This document shows, piece by piece, positions 41,201 to 51,560 of a DNA stretch of 64,000 bases. The stretch is from Parus major (Eukaryota; Chordata; Aves; Passeriformes; Paridae): NCBI RefSeq assembly GCF_001522545.3, contig NC_031768.1, positions 91,746,230-91,810,229 on the forward strand, written 5' to 3'. The notes beneath the pieces are model-generated. The model was given only the letters and a program-made list of their open reading frames with translations. It was not told where the DNA came from and ran no database searches. A program made the position numbers and the translations under genes. How positions within the stretch are numbered: position 1 is the stretch's first letter; every line of letters starts with the position of its first letter.

Positions 41201-42584
41201 GCTTCCCAGGCAGCAAATGGCTACACACAGAGCAGCTGCTTTCTGGGTGCACTAGGCTGGTTTGTCTGGGACTGCCACCTGCCCCTTCTCCCGGGAGAGC
41301 ACTGCAGCACCTTCTTAAAGTGGTGAATGTGGGGGCTGCTCAAGAGCAAAGGGCTGGGCTCCCTGGCAGCAGGCTGGGAAGCAGATACTTGCTGGAATCA
41401 TTTTCTAGGCACCTATGGAAAGGTGTTCTATTCATTCTGTCACTCACCTCTTGTACCAGATTCATGAAATGGAAAGGTTTGCCTTGCTGTAGACAGCAAG
41501 AAGATATACTGCTCAAACCAAAAAAATCAAAGAATGGTTCAAAAATCACCTTAGCTATCCTTTTATTATGCCTCCTCCTCTTCAAATTAAAATATTTACA
41601 CAGACCCACAGCCTTTGAATGTAGGATCCTATTTATGTAAACTTATTAATATTTATGATGTTAGAGGGTGCACTGCAGTATCCCTAAAGCCCTGCATAAA
41701 ATCCCGATTAAGGTCAGGGAAGGGATCATATTGAGATGGCTAATGTGTTCACAAACAAATTTCCTTCCCTACATTCTCCAGACAGAATTATTTTTTTTCT
41801 TTGACTGACACAATCCGTTTTGCTTCTTTTTTTTTTTTTTTTTGGCCTTTCAGTTCTGAGACAGATACAGATGGCAGAGAGTGTTTCATGGTAACTTGAA
41901 TCTCAGCAAAGTATCTGTCTGAGTCGCAGCCCTGTAATCTCAGGGTATGCAAGTATTAGTGATGAGAGACAAGGCACTTATTCCTTGATCCCTCTCAGCA
42001 GCCAGGTGGAAATAATTCTGCCTTTTAACATGTAAAGCTTATCGCTTAATATTTTGAACATGGGGCTGGGATTGAAGATGCCGGTGCCTGCCCTACCTGG
42101 TATCCAGCCAGTACTGAGACCAAGCTCCAGCAGAGCGCACCAATATGTTTCCAAGTTTGGTTTGCCCATGGCACAACACTCAGACTTCAAAGTAAGCAGA
42201 GGTGGGAGCACTGTGCTGGGCTGAGGGCAAACTTCAGGCAGAGCAGTCACACGCAAGCCCTTCTGGAGCTTGTCACAAAGCATGATGTCCAGGAAGGTTT
42301 GATCAGGATTTGTAACTTGGGACACCTAAGGGAAGTGTCTCAACACTGGCTCTCAGAATTGCACCCATAGCTTCTGCTAAAGTTCTTCTCTTTTAAGCTA
42401 TTAATGTATTTCTGTTTCATACAAGTTGCCTCAGTCCTTTCTTATTATAGTTTTGGCGTTAGGCAAAGAGTTTGTATGGAATATAATTTTCATGCTAGCA
42501 TTAAATTCCTTCTTTATTCCTTTACTTTTACTGTCTACCTTTACCCTTGATGAAGTCTTTCTCTCATCTTCTTCTCTCTGATAG

Positions 42585-42608
42585 CCCATGTGAACTACAG
42601 ATCCATAG
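42585..42608 (+). CDS. LSAMP: Candidate 24-nt LSAMP microexon in the Ig2-Ig3 linker
   Basis: A 24-nt segment flanked by a long pyrimidine tract (CTCATCTTCTTCTCTCTG) plus ATAG acceptor at 42581-42584 and an AG|GTAAAT donor at 42609. Its length is a multiple of three. In the phase set by the neighbouring exons (T| before, AC after) it is open: the junction would read VN-SHVNYRSI-D-PPTIT, replacing Y by an insert of 8 residues plus Ser/Asp junction changes. It would lengthen the hinge between Ig2 and Ig3. The CU-rich tract has TCTT/CTTCT elements of the kind bound by PTBP1, which represses many neural microexons in non-neural cells. I do not recall this exon in described LSAMP isoforms. A chance AG...GT pair is the alternative explanation. 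Confidence 0.4.
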
Positions 42609-42931
42609 GTAAATATTCACAAATTGCAGAAGTCCATCATTAACCTTAACTTTGTATGTATATGCCTATGCATTTATGACAGAACTTTATTCAGCAGTGC
42701 TGAAGAGAAGCACGTGTAAGCAGTGCTGCTAATGTTGTATATCAGAGAGAGTTCAAAGTGCAGTGTATATCAGAGAGTGTTCTGCAGAGGAGCAGGGAGG
42801 AACAAGGGCCATAGCTGCCGTGGGCCTCCAGTAGCCCGAGCAGTTTGCTTGAGGCAGGCAGCCCTGATATAGTTTCACTATTTTGTTCCACCTGGAAGTG
42901 TGTGGACTGACCATGTGTTTCCTTCCTGCAG

Positions 42932-43052
42932 ACCCTCCCACCATCACAGAGTCCAAGAGCAACGAAGCGGCCACGGGACGACAAGCCTTACTGCGCTGCG
43001 AGGCATCGGCAGTGCCCACGCCTGATTTTGAGTGGTACAGAGACGACACCAG
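42932..43052 (+). CDS. LSAMP: LSAMP exon encoding the first half of Ig domain 3
   Basis: A 121-nt exon. AC completes the Tyr codon begun at 39215, followed by [32 protein letters not shown] and EWYRDDT, with AG of an Arg codon at the end. The Cys in LLRCEAS is the first disulfide Cys of the third Ig-C2 domain, and EWYRDD contains the core Trp of strand C. The acceptor is CTTCCTGCAG, the donor AG|GTAAGG. The NEAATG/ALLRC residues differ slightly from the human NEATTG/ASLKC as I recall it, consistent with ordinary avian-mammalian divergence. No N-glycosylation sequon lies within this exon. Confidence 0.96.
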
Positions 43053-43968
43053 GTAAGGCCCTTAGCTCTCCTCTTCCCTCCTCTCTTTTGCACCCCATTG
43101 AATAGAAGTTCCTGTCATCTTCCCCAGCTCCTCTCAAGCAAATTGCTCCTTACAATCTGTTTGAGTCCAGTCAGACTCAGCAGAGCCAGCGTGGTCATGG
43201 CTGGAGGAGGCAATTCCTCTCTGCACCCAAGATGCTGAAAGAAGCACAGAGGATGGAGCTCTTGCCTTGAAGTCAGCTATGGGCCAATACCTAATCAATG
43301 CAATGTTCATGTGTTAAGTAGCCCATGACACAGACCAAAAAGTAGGTAGTATAAGTTTTCAATTAGGTAATGCTTCTCCAGGTGCATTGTTGTAGAGGAA
43401 GGAGCTGCTGCCGTATGAGATTCCCCAACCTGTGCAACCTGAGCCTCTCAGACTTCCATATGAGAATAAATGAGAACAGAAAAAGGATCTGTCCTTTCTA
43501 CCTGAGCATTTACCTGGCATTAAGAAGGTTATTACCCTACATTTTAGGGTAGCCAGAGCTGACCAGGTGCCCAGGTTCAGGGGTGACTCAGCATAAGCAC
43601 ATACTGTGAATCAGTGTGTTTCACTTGGAATATTTTGTTCAAGTGCAGATTCAGTTGGCCATGGTGTGATCAAGAGTGACTTGGTGCTAGGTTAAGGCTT
43701 CCTTTCTTTCCCTGGTCGTTCCTTGGTTCTCCACTGCTTTACCAGTGGCATTTAATCCCATTGAACTACCACCTTCCTTTCATTACCTCCTCCTATTTTC
43801 TATCCATGCTTTCTTTAGTCTTTTTCCTCTCACATCCCCTCCCTGCTTCCCTCTATCCTCACCTGCCAGCTGAGCTGAATGACTTTGGTTTCCTGCCTGC
43901 TGGGGAGGGATTTCCTTCCCAGTATACAGCTGCCATTGCACTATACACCTCCCCTCCTGTCTTCCCAG
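43053..43968 (+). other. LSAMP intron within Ig domain 3 (phase 2)
   Basis: A 916-bp intron, GTAAGG to CTTCCCAG, splitting an Arg codon AG|G. It has a pyrimidine-rich 3' third. No nested gene or repeat is recognised. Confidence 0.93.
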
Positions 43969-44117
43969 GATAAACAGCGCCAATGGTCTGGAGATAAAGA
44001 GCACGGGGAGTCAGTCTCTGCTGATGGTGGCCAATGTCACTGAGGAACACTACGGGAACTACACCTGTGTGGCTGCCAACAAGCTGGGGGTCACAAATGC
44101 CAGCCTATACCTTTACA
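43969..44117 (+). CDS. LSAMP: LSAMP exon encoding the second half of Ig domain 3
   Basis: A 149-nt exon. G completes Arg, then [33 protein letters not shown] and [16 protein letters not shown], ending on the first base (A) of the next codon. EEHYGNYTC is the tyrosine corner with the second disulfide Cys of Ig3. Three N-glycosylation sequons are visible: NVT, NYT and NAS, consistent with the heavy glycosylation of IgLONs. Acceptor CTTCCCAG and donor A|GTAAGT are strong. The SQSLLMVAN and SLYLY segments differ from the human canonical SSLTVTN and SLVLF as I recall them; this may be lineage divergence or reflect isoform differences. After this exon, LSAMP needs only the stalk and GPI-signal exon, which was not found in the window. 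Confidence 0.95.
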
Positions 44118-45633
44118 GTAAGTACGGGAGAGGGTGAAGGGAGGCTCTCACAAGCACGTGCCTGTGAAGGAAGCACATGGTGGCCAAAACTCAGGAAGGC
44201 ATCTGCTTGACAACCCAGTCCCATCAGACCTCCAGCCATGACCTGGCTTTCAGCACTCTGCTTCAAATACCTACGTGTTCATATTTGCCTCAAAACATAA
44301 ACACAGCCAAATCGAAAGGTTTACAGTCAAGCCCTTTGATTGACTGGCTTTGCTGAAGACAGATTTTGTTAAAATAATAAAAATGTGTTTGTTTTAAAGC
44401 TGGAAACAAAAAACCCTTTAGAATGACAGCCCCTTTAATAAGTAGACAGAAGGCCAGGGCTCGGAGGATCCATGACAGCTGAGAAATGACAAGTAATTCA
44501 GAGAGATGGAGAGAACTAGCCACCGAGCCTGAGGAGAACAAGACAGAGTCAAGGAAAAGAGAAATTGGTTTGAAACTGGAAAGGACAGAAATGGGAAAAG
44601 ACAGAATGATTTTAAAGGGATATAGCATAGGTACCATAGGGGAAAAGGTAATCAACAGATGAAATATGGAGTAAGGTTCCTTGGATCTCATTCTGCTACC
44701 TTTCAATTACTGAGTTTGTCTTAGTAAGTATAAACAGACAGAAGCTGGAAATAGACCAAGCTCCAGAGCAGAGTTACCTGCTGGTTCTGAATTTTGCAGC
44801 TGATTCAAACCTGACCCTAAACAGAGCCCCTTCCCTGCACCTACAATCCACATGCACATACAAATTGTGATGTATTTAAAATGCAGTTCCCAATTCCAGG
44901 TCTAAAACTGGGCCCACATGTTATTGGCATCAGAGATACACTGCAGCAAAATGACCCACTCACACAAATGAACACGTAGGCACAAAAGTGACTGATGGCA
45001 GTGTTCCTGTGATGGTCCCAAATTAAATTAAAACTCTTATGTCATGACCTACATGTCCTTTTAAACAGAAAAAAGAAACCCAACCTGTGTAAAGCAGTCG
45101 GTATGGGATGCAGTTTAGTCTAGTTTCTGCTCACACCAAAAAAAAACAACAGTTATGGTTTGGTTACTTTTAACAGATGAAGTGCAAAAGGATTAATCCA
45201 TGGGCATTCTTTGTTTACCACCTTTGGATTTATTTCATGTCAGTTTGAATTTTTGCAAATTTGGGTGCATTTTGTGGCAGTTATTTTCTAAAGAACAGAT
45301 ATTATCATAAAAGTACATACATTTGATTTTCTGTAGCATTGCAGCACACAAAGCAAATTTCTACTTTGAAAGTCTTTTCACACTGGTCTTGTGACTGTCA
45401 TGAGATTTAAAAAAATCCTCAGGCAGCAATCTGGAACACAATTTTCAAATACCCCAGATTTGTTCTTGCTGATATTAATATAATTCTAAGTTTAGAATCC
45501 ATTATTTGTGACTGAATTCTAAATTTGGCCCTCTCTGTTGGTTCCTGTTACACAGATGAACTGAAATGCATCACTGAAACAAAATATAAGACGAAATTCA
45601 ATCAAATGTATATATGCACATATGATTTTAGCT

Positions 45634-45645
45634 GGGGGGGGGGGG
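45634..45645 (+). repeat. G12 homopolymer
   Basis: Twelve consecutive G residues in AT-rich surroundings. This is prone to length error in assembly and polymorphism. Confidence 0.9.
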
Positions 45646-45699
45646 TTTAAGTTTTGCTAGAGAAGCATTTTGCATGAGTTCAGAACTTCACCTCAAAGG

Positions 45700-45875
45700 A
45701 TCTCAAAGGATTTGCTAGCAATGAATATTTTAATATCGCAAGTCATTTAGAAATGGGTGAGTGTTGTTAGCACCATTTTGCTGGAGGAAGTTAAGGTACA
45801 GAGCGAAGAAGTGGTTTACCCATGGTCATAAAATGAGTGGCAGAACCTGTGAAAGACCCAGGGAAACCTTGCAAA
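45700..45875 (-). mobile_element. MIR-type SINE fossil
   Basis: Reverse-oriented MIR signature: TTAGCACCATTTTGCTGGAG, GAAGTTAAGGTACAGAGCGA, GGTTTACCCATGGTCATAAA and ATGAGTGGCAGAACCTGTGA. These align in order with the MIR consensus blocks for cattttacagatgagg, ctgaggcacagagagg, cttgcccaaggtcaca and gtggcagagc. Strongly diverged; ends approximate. Confidence 0.65.
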
Positions 45876-47712
45876 GTTGCTGTTAACTGTTCCAGGAGGA
45901 AATGTGGCAGCTCTTAAAGATGATTTGCAACAGTGAGGATCCTATTTTAGGCCCCTTTTGACGTGGATGAAGAACACTTTATTTCCTTCAAATTGTTGGA
46001 TTTTGTTTATAATTTTTTAGAAATTCAAGGCCTGTTTATACTGGAGGACACTCGAGAACCTCACAAGAGCCAGGAGAATGGAGGTGCAGGAGCTGAGAGA
46101 GATTTGATGATTTTCAGTGAAGTCTTTCTAACTTGTTTTTGTTGCTTGGTTAATCCCTACTTTTTCACTGTGCAATTGCTTCATATTGTTTCAGGAAATC
46201 TCTGTTCTTCTAGTTAGTGTGGAAGAAAGAAAGAGAGAGAAAAAATAAGTTCAGGGAGACTATAGTTGGTATTTTGAAGGTTAAGAAATCAGGAGGGAAA
46301 TGAGTGAAGGGAATCCAGCTTCATAAAGATAAAGAAAGCTGCTGAAAAAAACCTACAAGCCCAGATGAAAGAAATGCTGTAGTAGTAATGCTGTAATAAT
46401 CACACAGTAGCTGAAATAACAGGTAATGCATATTCCCAGCCACACACCCAGACAGAAAAATAAAACAGTGCCAAGTTCTTGCAAGGTACAGCAGATACTC
46501 AAATACTTGGGAGTGTTTTTCATCCCTGGAATCAGAGATCTTATTTCCTTTTTAAACAGAGAACAAGCTTACTGTAGAGCAACATCTCACTGGGGAGGTA
46601 AGTACAGCGAGGGTTCCTCAGTGTCCCACTGCAGCACAAAAAAGAATGGCAGCAAGGAGTGAAGAAACAACCAGAGAGTTAATAATGAGGTACTGGCAGC
46701 TTTGCCTGAGGTAGAGGGCAGACAGGGAGAAGCGAAATGATGTGAAAGAACAGTTTAGCAATAGAGAAGAATTGGTGGCTACCATTTCATGAAATCTCAG
46801 TCAGCACTGAAAAGCTCTGAGAGACTGAGTGCCTTAGATGTCAATGTCACGGATAGAAGATGCATTAAAATACAAAAGCAGCTTCCTTGAGCTGTATGAA
46901 TAGATAGCTAGTGATTTTTCTTAAAGGATGTAGCAGCAAGATTGCCTGCTGTAGGTGGAGAGATTTATACCCCTGACTCTTGGAGGCTGAGTTTACAACA
47001 ACATAAATATGGCCCTACCAAAGGTTTAACTTACTCACAAAACTGTCTCCAACAGCAAATATGGAGTATCTTTGTAGAGAGGATACTCAGGTACAGTTTG
47101 ATGATACAACTGATCTAATAGCTTGCTGACCTTCCTTGCTCCCCAGTCCTTTTGCTCATCCGGCTCTCTGCACGTGGTTTTGTTGTTTCTCTTATTCTGC
47201 CACTCAGTGGACATCCCACTGAGCCTGTCCAATCTGCTAAACCAGTGAGTAGGTAAATGAGCTTTACTGCTCATCTCCCTAAAATGCCCCAAATGTTTTC
47301 TTTAGTCGTACTGAGCTGAACTAGTTCATGGCTGGGCTCAACAGGCACCAAAGCCCATGCAGGAGAAGCAGCTCTCTCACACATCTGTGGGTATGAGGAG
47401 TTGGGAGGCAGGACCATTGTTGATTCAGCTCTGCAGAGCCTGAGAGCGAGGTTTGTAACCCCTAAGCACAACAAGAGGGGCAGTAATACACATCTCTGTT
47501 AAAATTACCTGTCAGAGAGGCAAAACCAGGGCTGCCATCACAGAGCAACAGAGGTGAAAAGCAATGACACAACTGAAGCAAAAGGGTTCTTCCTTCAAGT
47601 GTTAGGAGGTAGGGAACATGTTTCCTTTTTGTTTTACTCACCTAGCAGTACTAGGAAAAGCATTAGGAGTGAAAGCCACAATAAGTATCTTAACACATGC
47701 TACACTGAAGTG

Positions 47713-47779
47713 TGTATACATACATACATATATACATACATATATACATACATCTATATATATATATAGATAGATATAC
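47713..47779. repeat. Compound TACA/TA microsatellite
   Basis: Compound TACA and TATATACATACA units followed by TA and GATA units. Likely polymorphic in length. Antisense ORFs of Tyr/Ile repeats across it are artefacts of the repeat. Confidence 0.9.
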
Positions 47780-49194
47780 TTAGCAGACACACATTTGCTG
47801 GAGGACCAAAGATACATAGGTTTATGTGTAGGTGAGTATATATATGTAGGCATGCACCTCTGTGATGTAGAAGCAAACCCACACACCCCTCCACAGGCAC
47901 ACACAGGCAGGTGCAGCACCTGGCACATTCTAGCAAAGCAGAGGAAAGAAAGAAAGAAAAGCTTTTCCAAATTAGTTACCTTCTCCCTCTAGCCAAGCTA
48001 GCCCATCCCATAGGCTGAAACAGGAGACAGCAGCACAGTGCTGCACATCCTGATGCAGTTCTGCTGGCTCAATTGCTCAGTTAGAGGAGACTGCCACATC
48101 ATCAGGTCCCCTGCTGCATCCTCTGCACCCTTTGGGGTGCTGGCAAACGTGGAGATGAAGCAGAAACTGGCAAGCCAAATCAAGGAGCTTCAGGTGGAGC
48201 TCAGCAGTTTTGGCTGCAGCAAGGCACGTTCCTAAAGGCTGACATTGGCCTCTAACTTGTTATTTGTTAGCATCCTGCCACAAGTGTGCACACGCTGACA
48301 CCCCTCCTTCCACTCTGCCCACGCTTTGTAGTGCCTGAGCATTTGGTTACGGTGCTGGCTGCTGGGGTTTGGAACCTTAACTGTGGCCAAAATCCTTCTT
48401 AGTGGCTCTTAGTGCACATCACCTGCTTTCCTCAAGGCTGTCAATAACGGGGAGACTCGGAAGGGAGGAAAGTGGTTTGGGCTGACAGTCAGAGGGGGCA
48501 AGGCTGAGACACTGCTAATGAGCCAGGGTGGAGCAATAAAAGCAGCACTCAGTGGGAGAGGGGAACAGAGACAGAGTCCTTGAATAGAAAGCAGCATGAT
48601 AATGAGGCCGTAGTGCTTTGCTTTAAGTGCTTATGCTGTGCAGCCTGCAGCCTGCTGTGCAGGAAGAAGGTAAAGGGGAGTTGAGTTATTTAACCAAACT
48701 AAATAACAAGGAAGTCTTGTCAGCACAAACAGCCTGCTTTCGCAGAACAATAGTCCCCTGTTGCTACACAAACACAGAGATCCAGGCTAGACTTGTATTT
48801 GATCTCCCCTGTGCCTGCTGTGGATTCAAACAACTCCATTACCACTGTGAGGGCAGGAGTCCTGCCAGTGTCATAGGGATGGGCCTGACCTGCTCAATCC
48901 TCATGAGCTCCAGTGAGACAGAAACTCACTCTTTGCACCAAGGATACGGCGGAAAGAGCATTGGCCTCCAAACAGCTGGGCCTAGGTGGTCAGAGAATAA
49001 CAGTGGACTACTGATTTATCCTGCCAAAGTCTGTGTCCCTCAGAAGTGATCTTAGCTGGTAAGCCAGGAGATCACTCATTGCCCCAGGCCTACCAGCTGT
49101 TGCAGCTAAATGTCTACCTATGGATCAGTCCATGGATAGGAACTTGTCTCAGGCAGTACAAGGCATCCAGCAAGCTCTGAAGGCAAAGAAAGGA

Positions 49195-49430
49195 GACACA
49201 GTGAAAATAGCCAAGTCTGGGGACCTTGCATTCTTGGGTTTGTGTCTGGCTCTGCCAACTGTTCAGCATTTGACCTTGGGCAAATTGCTTCCCTTGCTCT
49301 GTGCATCACCTGCAGCATCTGTGAAGCAGAATTAACACTACTGCTAGCCTCAGACTGAGGTCTCTGGTACTGGTTTCCCTCAGTGCCTGTGCAATTCTTT
49401 TGGGATCCTTTGTGGAAGAAGCAAACCATG
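49195..49430 (+). mobile_element. MIR-type SINE fossil, fairly complete
   Basis: Forward MIR order: TCTGGCTCTGCCAACTGTTC, TTTGACCTTGGGCAAATTGC, TTCCCTTGCTCTGTGCATCA, CAGCATCTGTGAAGCAGAAT, a CTACTGCTAGCCTCAGACTG stretch and a tail with TTTTGGGATCCTTTGTGGAA. The blocks match the remembered consensus (ctctgccactta, gtgaccttgggcaagt, tctctgtgcctcag, ctgtaaaatgggg). This is the clearest ancient SINE in the window. Confidence 0.75.
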
Positions 49431-50095
49431 AAGCCAGCAGTGACGTATATCAAAGTCCTGCTGTGACGTATAACGAGGACACATTATAAAATCCTGTAAA
49501 CAGGACAGCAGGCTCTGCGTACAGCTGGAAGATAATGACTGCAAAAAATCTGTCCCTCACAGAGGACAAAAACTCTAAAGAAGCAGAGTGCCCTTGAGGA
49601 TTTGCCAGGGTGACTGCTCCCATGCACAGTTCCTCAAGGGAGCTGCCATTGGAAAAAAACCAAATGTGGAGAAGGTTCTGGGGAGGCAACCCATGGAGGA
49701 CTTCCACAACTCACCTCTCTGCCAAGACTAGCTTCCAGACAGAGGTGTAGCTAAGAGGAGCTTTAGAGTGATGACATGAGCGGTCTTGAAAGTCAGAGGG
49801 AAGATATGGACCATCAACTCCAATTACCTTCACTGCAGGTGCTTAATCCCTCTTGCTGTTTGGCTATTATTTGTTTAGTTTTTCAAATCACTTCTCTCTG
49901 ACTCCCAATCCCAGGGGATGCTGATATGTATTAGGCATGTTGCTAGCAAAATGCTCTTTATATGAAACCTACTCTAGTTCATTTAATTTGGAGATGGACA
50001 ACTCCATCAGGTTTGTATCTGCTGCTTGCTTGGTGTGAAAAGTGGCTTGTCCTTTTCTCCTGCATGTTGCTTATTGGTTTTTTTTCCCCCCTTAG

Positions 50096-50131
50096 AACGA
50101 GTTTTACCCACACTCCCCAATCCTTTTCCAG
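50096..50131 (+). CDS. LSAMP: Candidate 36-nt LSAMP microexon between Ig3 and the GPI stalk
   Basis: A 36-nt segment preceded by an excellent acceptor (TTTTTTTTCCCCCCTTAG) and followed by AG|GTCAGT. In the phase left by the exon at 43969-44117 (A|) it reads AAA CGA GTT..., giving KRVLPTLPNPFP and leaving G| for the next exon. It preserves frame exactly and would insert 12 residues just after SLYLY, in the juxtamembrane stalk. I recall a mammalian LSAMP isoform with a KRVLPT insertion at this same place, followed by a longer segment; the avian exon would then be shorter. Upstream lie TGCATG (50061-50066, RBFOX motif) and TGTTGC/UGC motifs near the tract, as around SRRM4-dependent neural microexons. 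If the first donor is skipped, the frame stops at 50170 (TAG). Confidence 0.68.
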
Positions 50132-51239
50132 GTCAGTATATGTTTTATGTTCAAGTAGCTCTTTAGCCGGGTCATTCTCCGTCATCCTGACAAATGCTCA
50201 GAGCTAGGCATGGGCAAAACAGCTCAGAAATTCAGGAAAATAAGGGCTTTCCCTTCTTATTTACGTGTCATTTTGTCATTTCTTCTCACCATACTCATCC
50301 TTCTCTTTCCCCCCTCCCTCTTCAAAAATAAATCAACTGTACAGCAACAACCTTTAACCAAGCTTTGGGCCACGACACTGAGTTGTCACCCAGGTGTGGA
50401 CAGTCTTTAGTGAGGTTCAATCTCCCTGCAGAACTACTTCTAAAACACATTCCCATCCTAAGCTCTCTTTGCCCACTGGTTCAGATTTGGATCAAAAGCA
50501 TAAACAGACCTAAAATTTTGCAGAGACAGTAGAAAGGACAAACTGAAAACTAAAAATTAAAACACTGCCAGAAGGTTTTTCCACTCTAGTTGTGCATCTT
50601 ATCATGCACAGTGAAACACTTTGTTTTCTCATGCTTTTGTCCCATGTCTCCAAGTCTTCCTGTCACATTGTCTTGCATCTGAGGCAGAGAGCATGAAAAG
50701 AGGCACACGGTGAGATGTTACTGGCTGATTTATTCCAAAAGGGAAGAAGGTGTGAAGGCAAAACAGGGTCTGGGTGCTTCGTTATGTTTCTATGTTGCTC
50801 ACTCCTGCCTCGGGTGCAGACAGCATGGTCCCAACATCCATATGAGATTTGGACCTTGGTTGTGACCTTTTCCTTCTGAGAAAGCACAGAGACGAGGTGC
50901 ATCTGGAAAGCAGGCTACAGCATTTGGAAGTGGTGTTCGAAAATAAATCAACAATAAGGCAGCAAGTCAGTCCACTGAAAAAATCTTGGCCTACAGCTCC
51001 TCGGTATCTTTGTTTTACTGCCATGTGAGGAGGATGCACTCAACTTATGGGTTGCTCAGAGACCTAAATTGTTAATGTCTGCACAGAGCTTTGGGATAGA
51101 GTGTTATTAGGAACCCGTGTTGTTTTGCAAAAGAGCACCTGCTCGAACAAAGCACCTGCAGGTACTCCCATGAAAAGAACAATAAATGCTGGGTGTTACA
51201 CATGCTCCGTTTAACTACTCTGCCGTTTTCAAATCAAGC

Positions 51240-51560
51240 TCTGCTCTTGGCAACTTATTCAGGCTCAGGATGTAGTCACAATTGCCTATTTAAAAGGCAA
51301 ATCCACAAATACAATTAAAGAAAAGTACCTAAAAAAAAAAAACAAAAAAGGAAGGGGGGAGGTAGAAATCAAGCTACCATTAAAATTAAATCCCAGAGAG
51401 TGATTTGTAAATAACATTCAAGGAGCTGAGAAAGGAGTAAAGTAGGCCATTGGGAACCTACTGTGGAAAAATAAATCCAATTAAACACCATTATCTTATG
51501 TATTGCAAATGAAACTTGTGCTTGGATATGAAATTAAAGTTGCTGAGGCTGTTTTGGATG
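51240..51560. promoter_or_regulatory. Candidate conserved noncoding element
   Basis: An AT-rich block with CAATTGCCTATTTAAAAGGC, ATACAATTAAAG, CCATTAAAATTAAATCC, CCAATTAAACACCATTATC and GTATTGCAAATGAAAC (an octamer-like POU site). It lies about 1.1 kb after the candidate 36-nt microexon. Interrupted by an A-rich run at about 51331-51350. Assigned by motif density only. Confidence 0.25.

Larger units (their letters stand above)
39216..42931 (+). other. LSAMP intron between the Ig2 and Ig3 exons (phase 1)
   Basis: A 3716-bp intron with GTGAGT at its start and a CTTCCTGCAG acceptor at its end. It contains a T17 run at 41827-41843, a possible MIR fossil near 41130 and a candidate 24-nt microexon at 42585-42608. 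Otherwise no gene or named repeat is seen. Confidence 0.9.
44118..50095 (+). other. LSAMP downstream intron, proximal part
   Basis: Starts with GTAAGT. It contains two MIR-like fossils (about 45700 and 49195), a G12 run at 45634-45645 and a long TA/CATA microsatellite at 47713-47779. No other exon is recognised up to the candidate microexon at 50096. The ORFs here are short and unsupported. Confidence 0.8.

Noticed and set aside
47638..47970. Minus-strand ORF with repeated Tyr/Ile/Cys/Val.
   Set aside because: A translation of the TA/CATA microsatellite.
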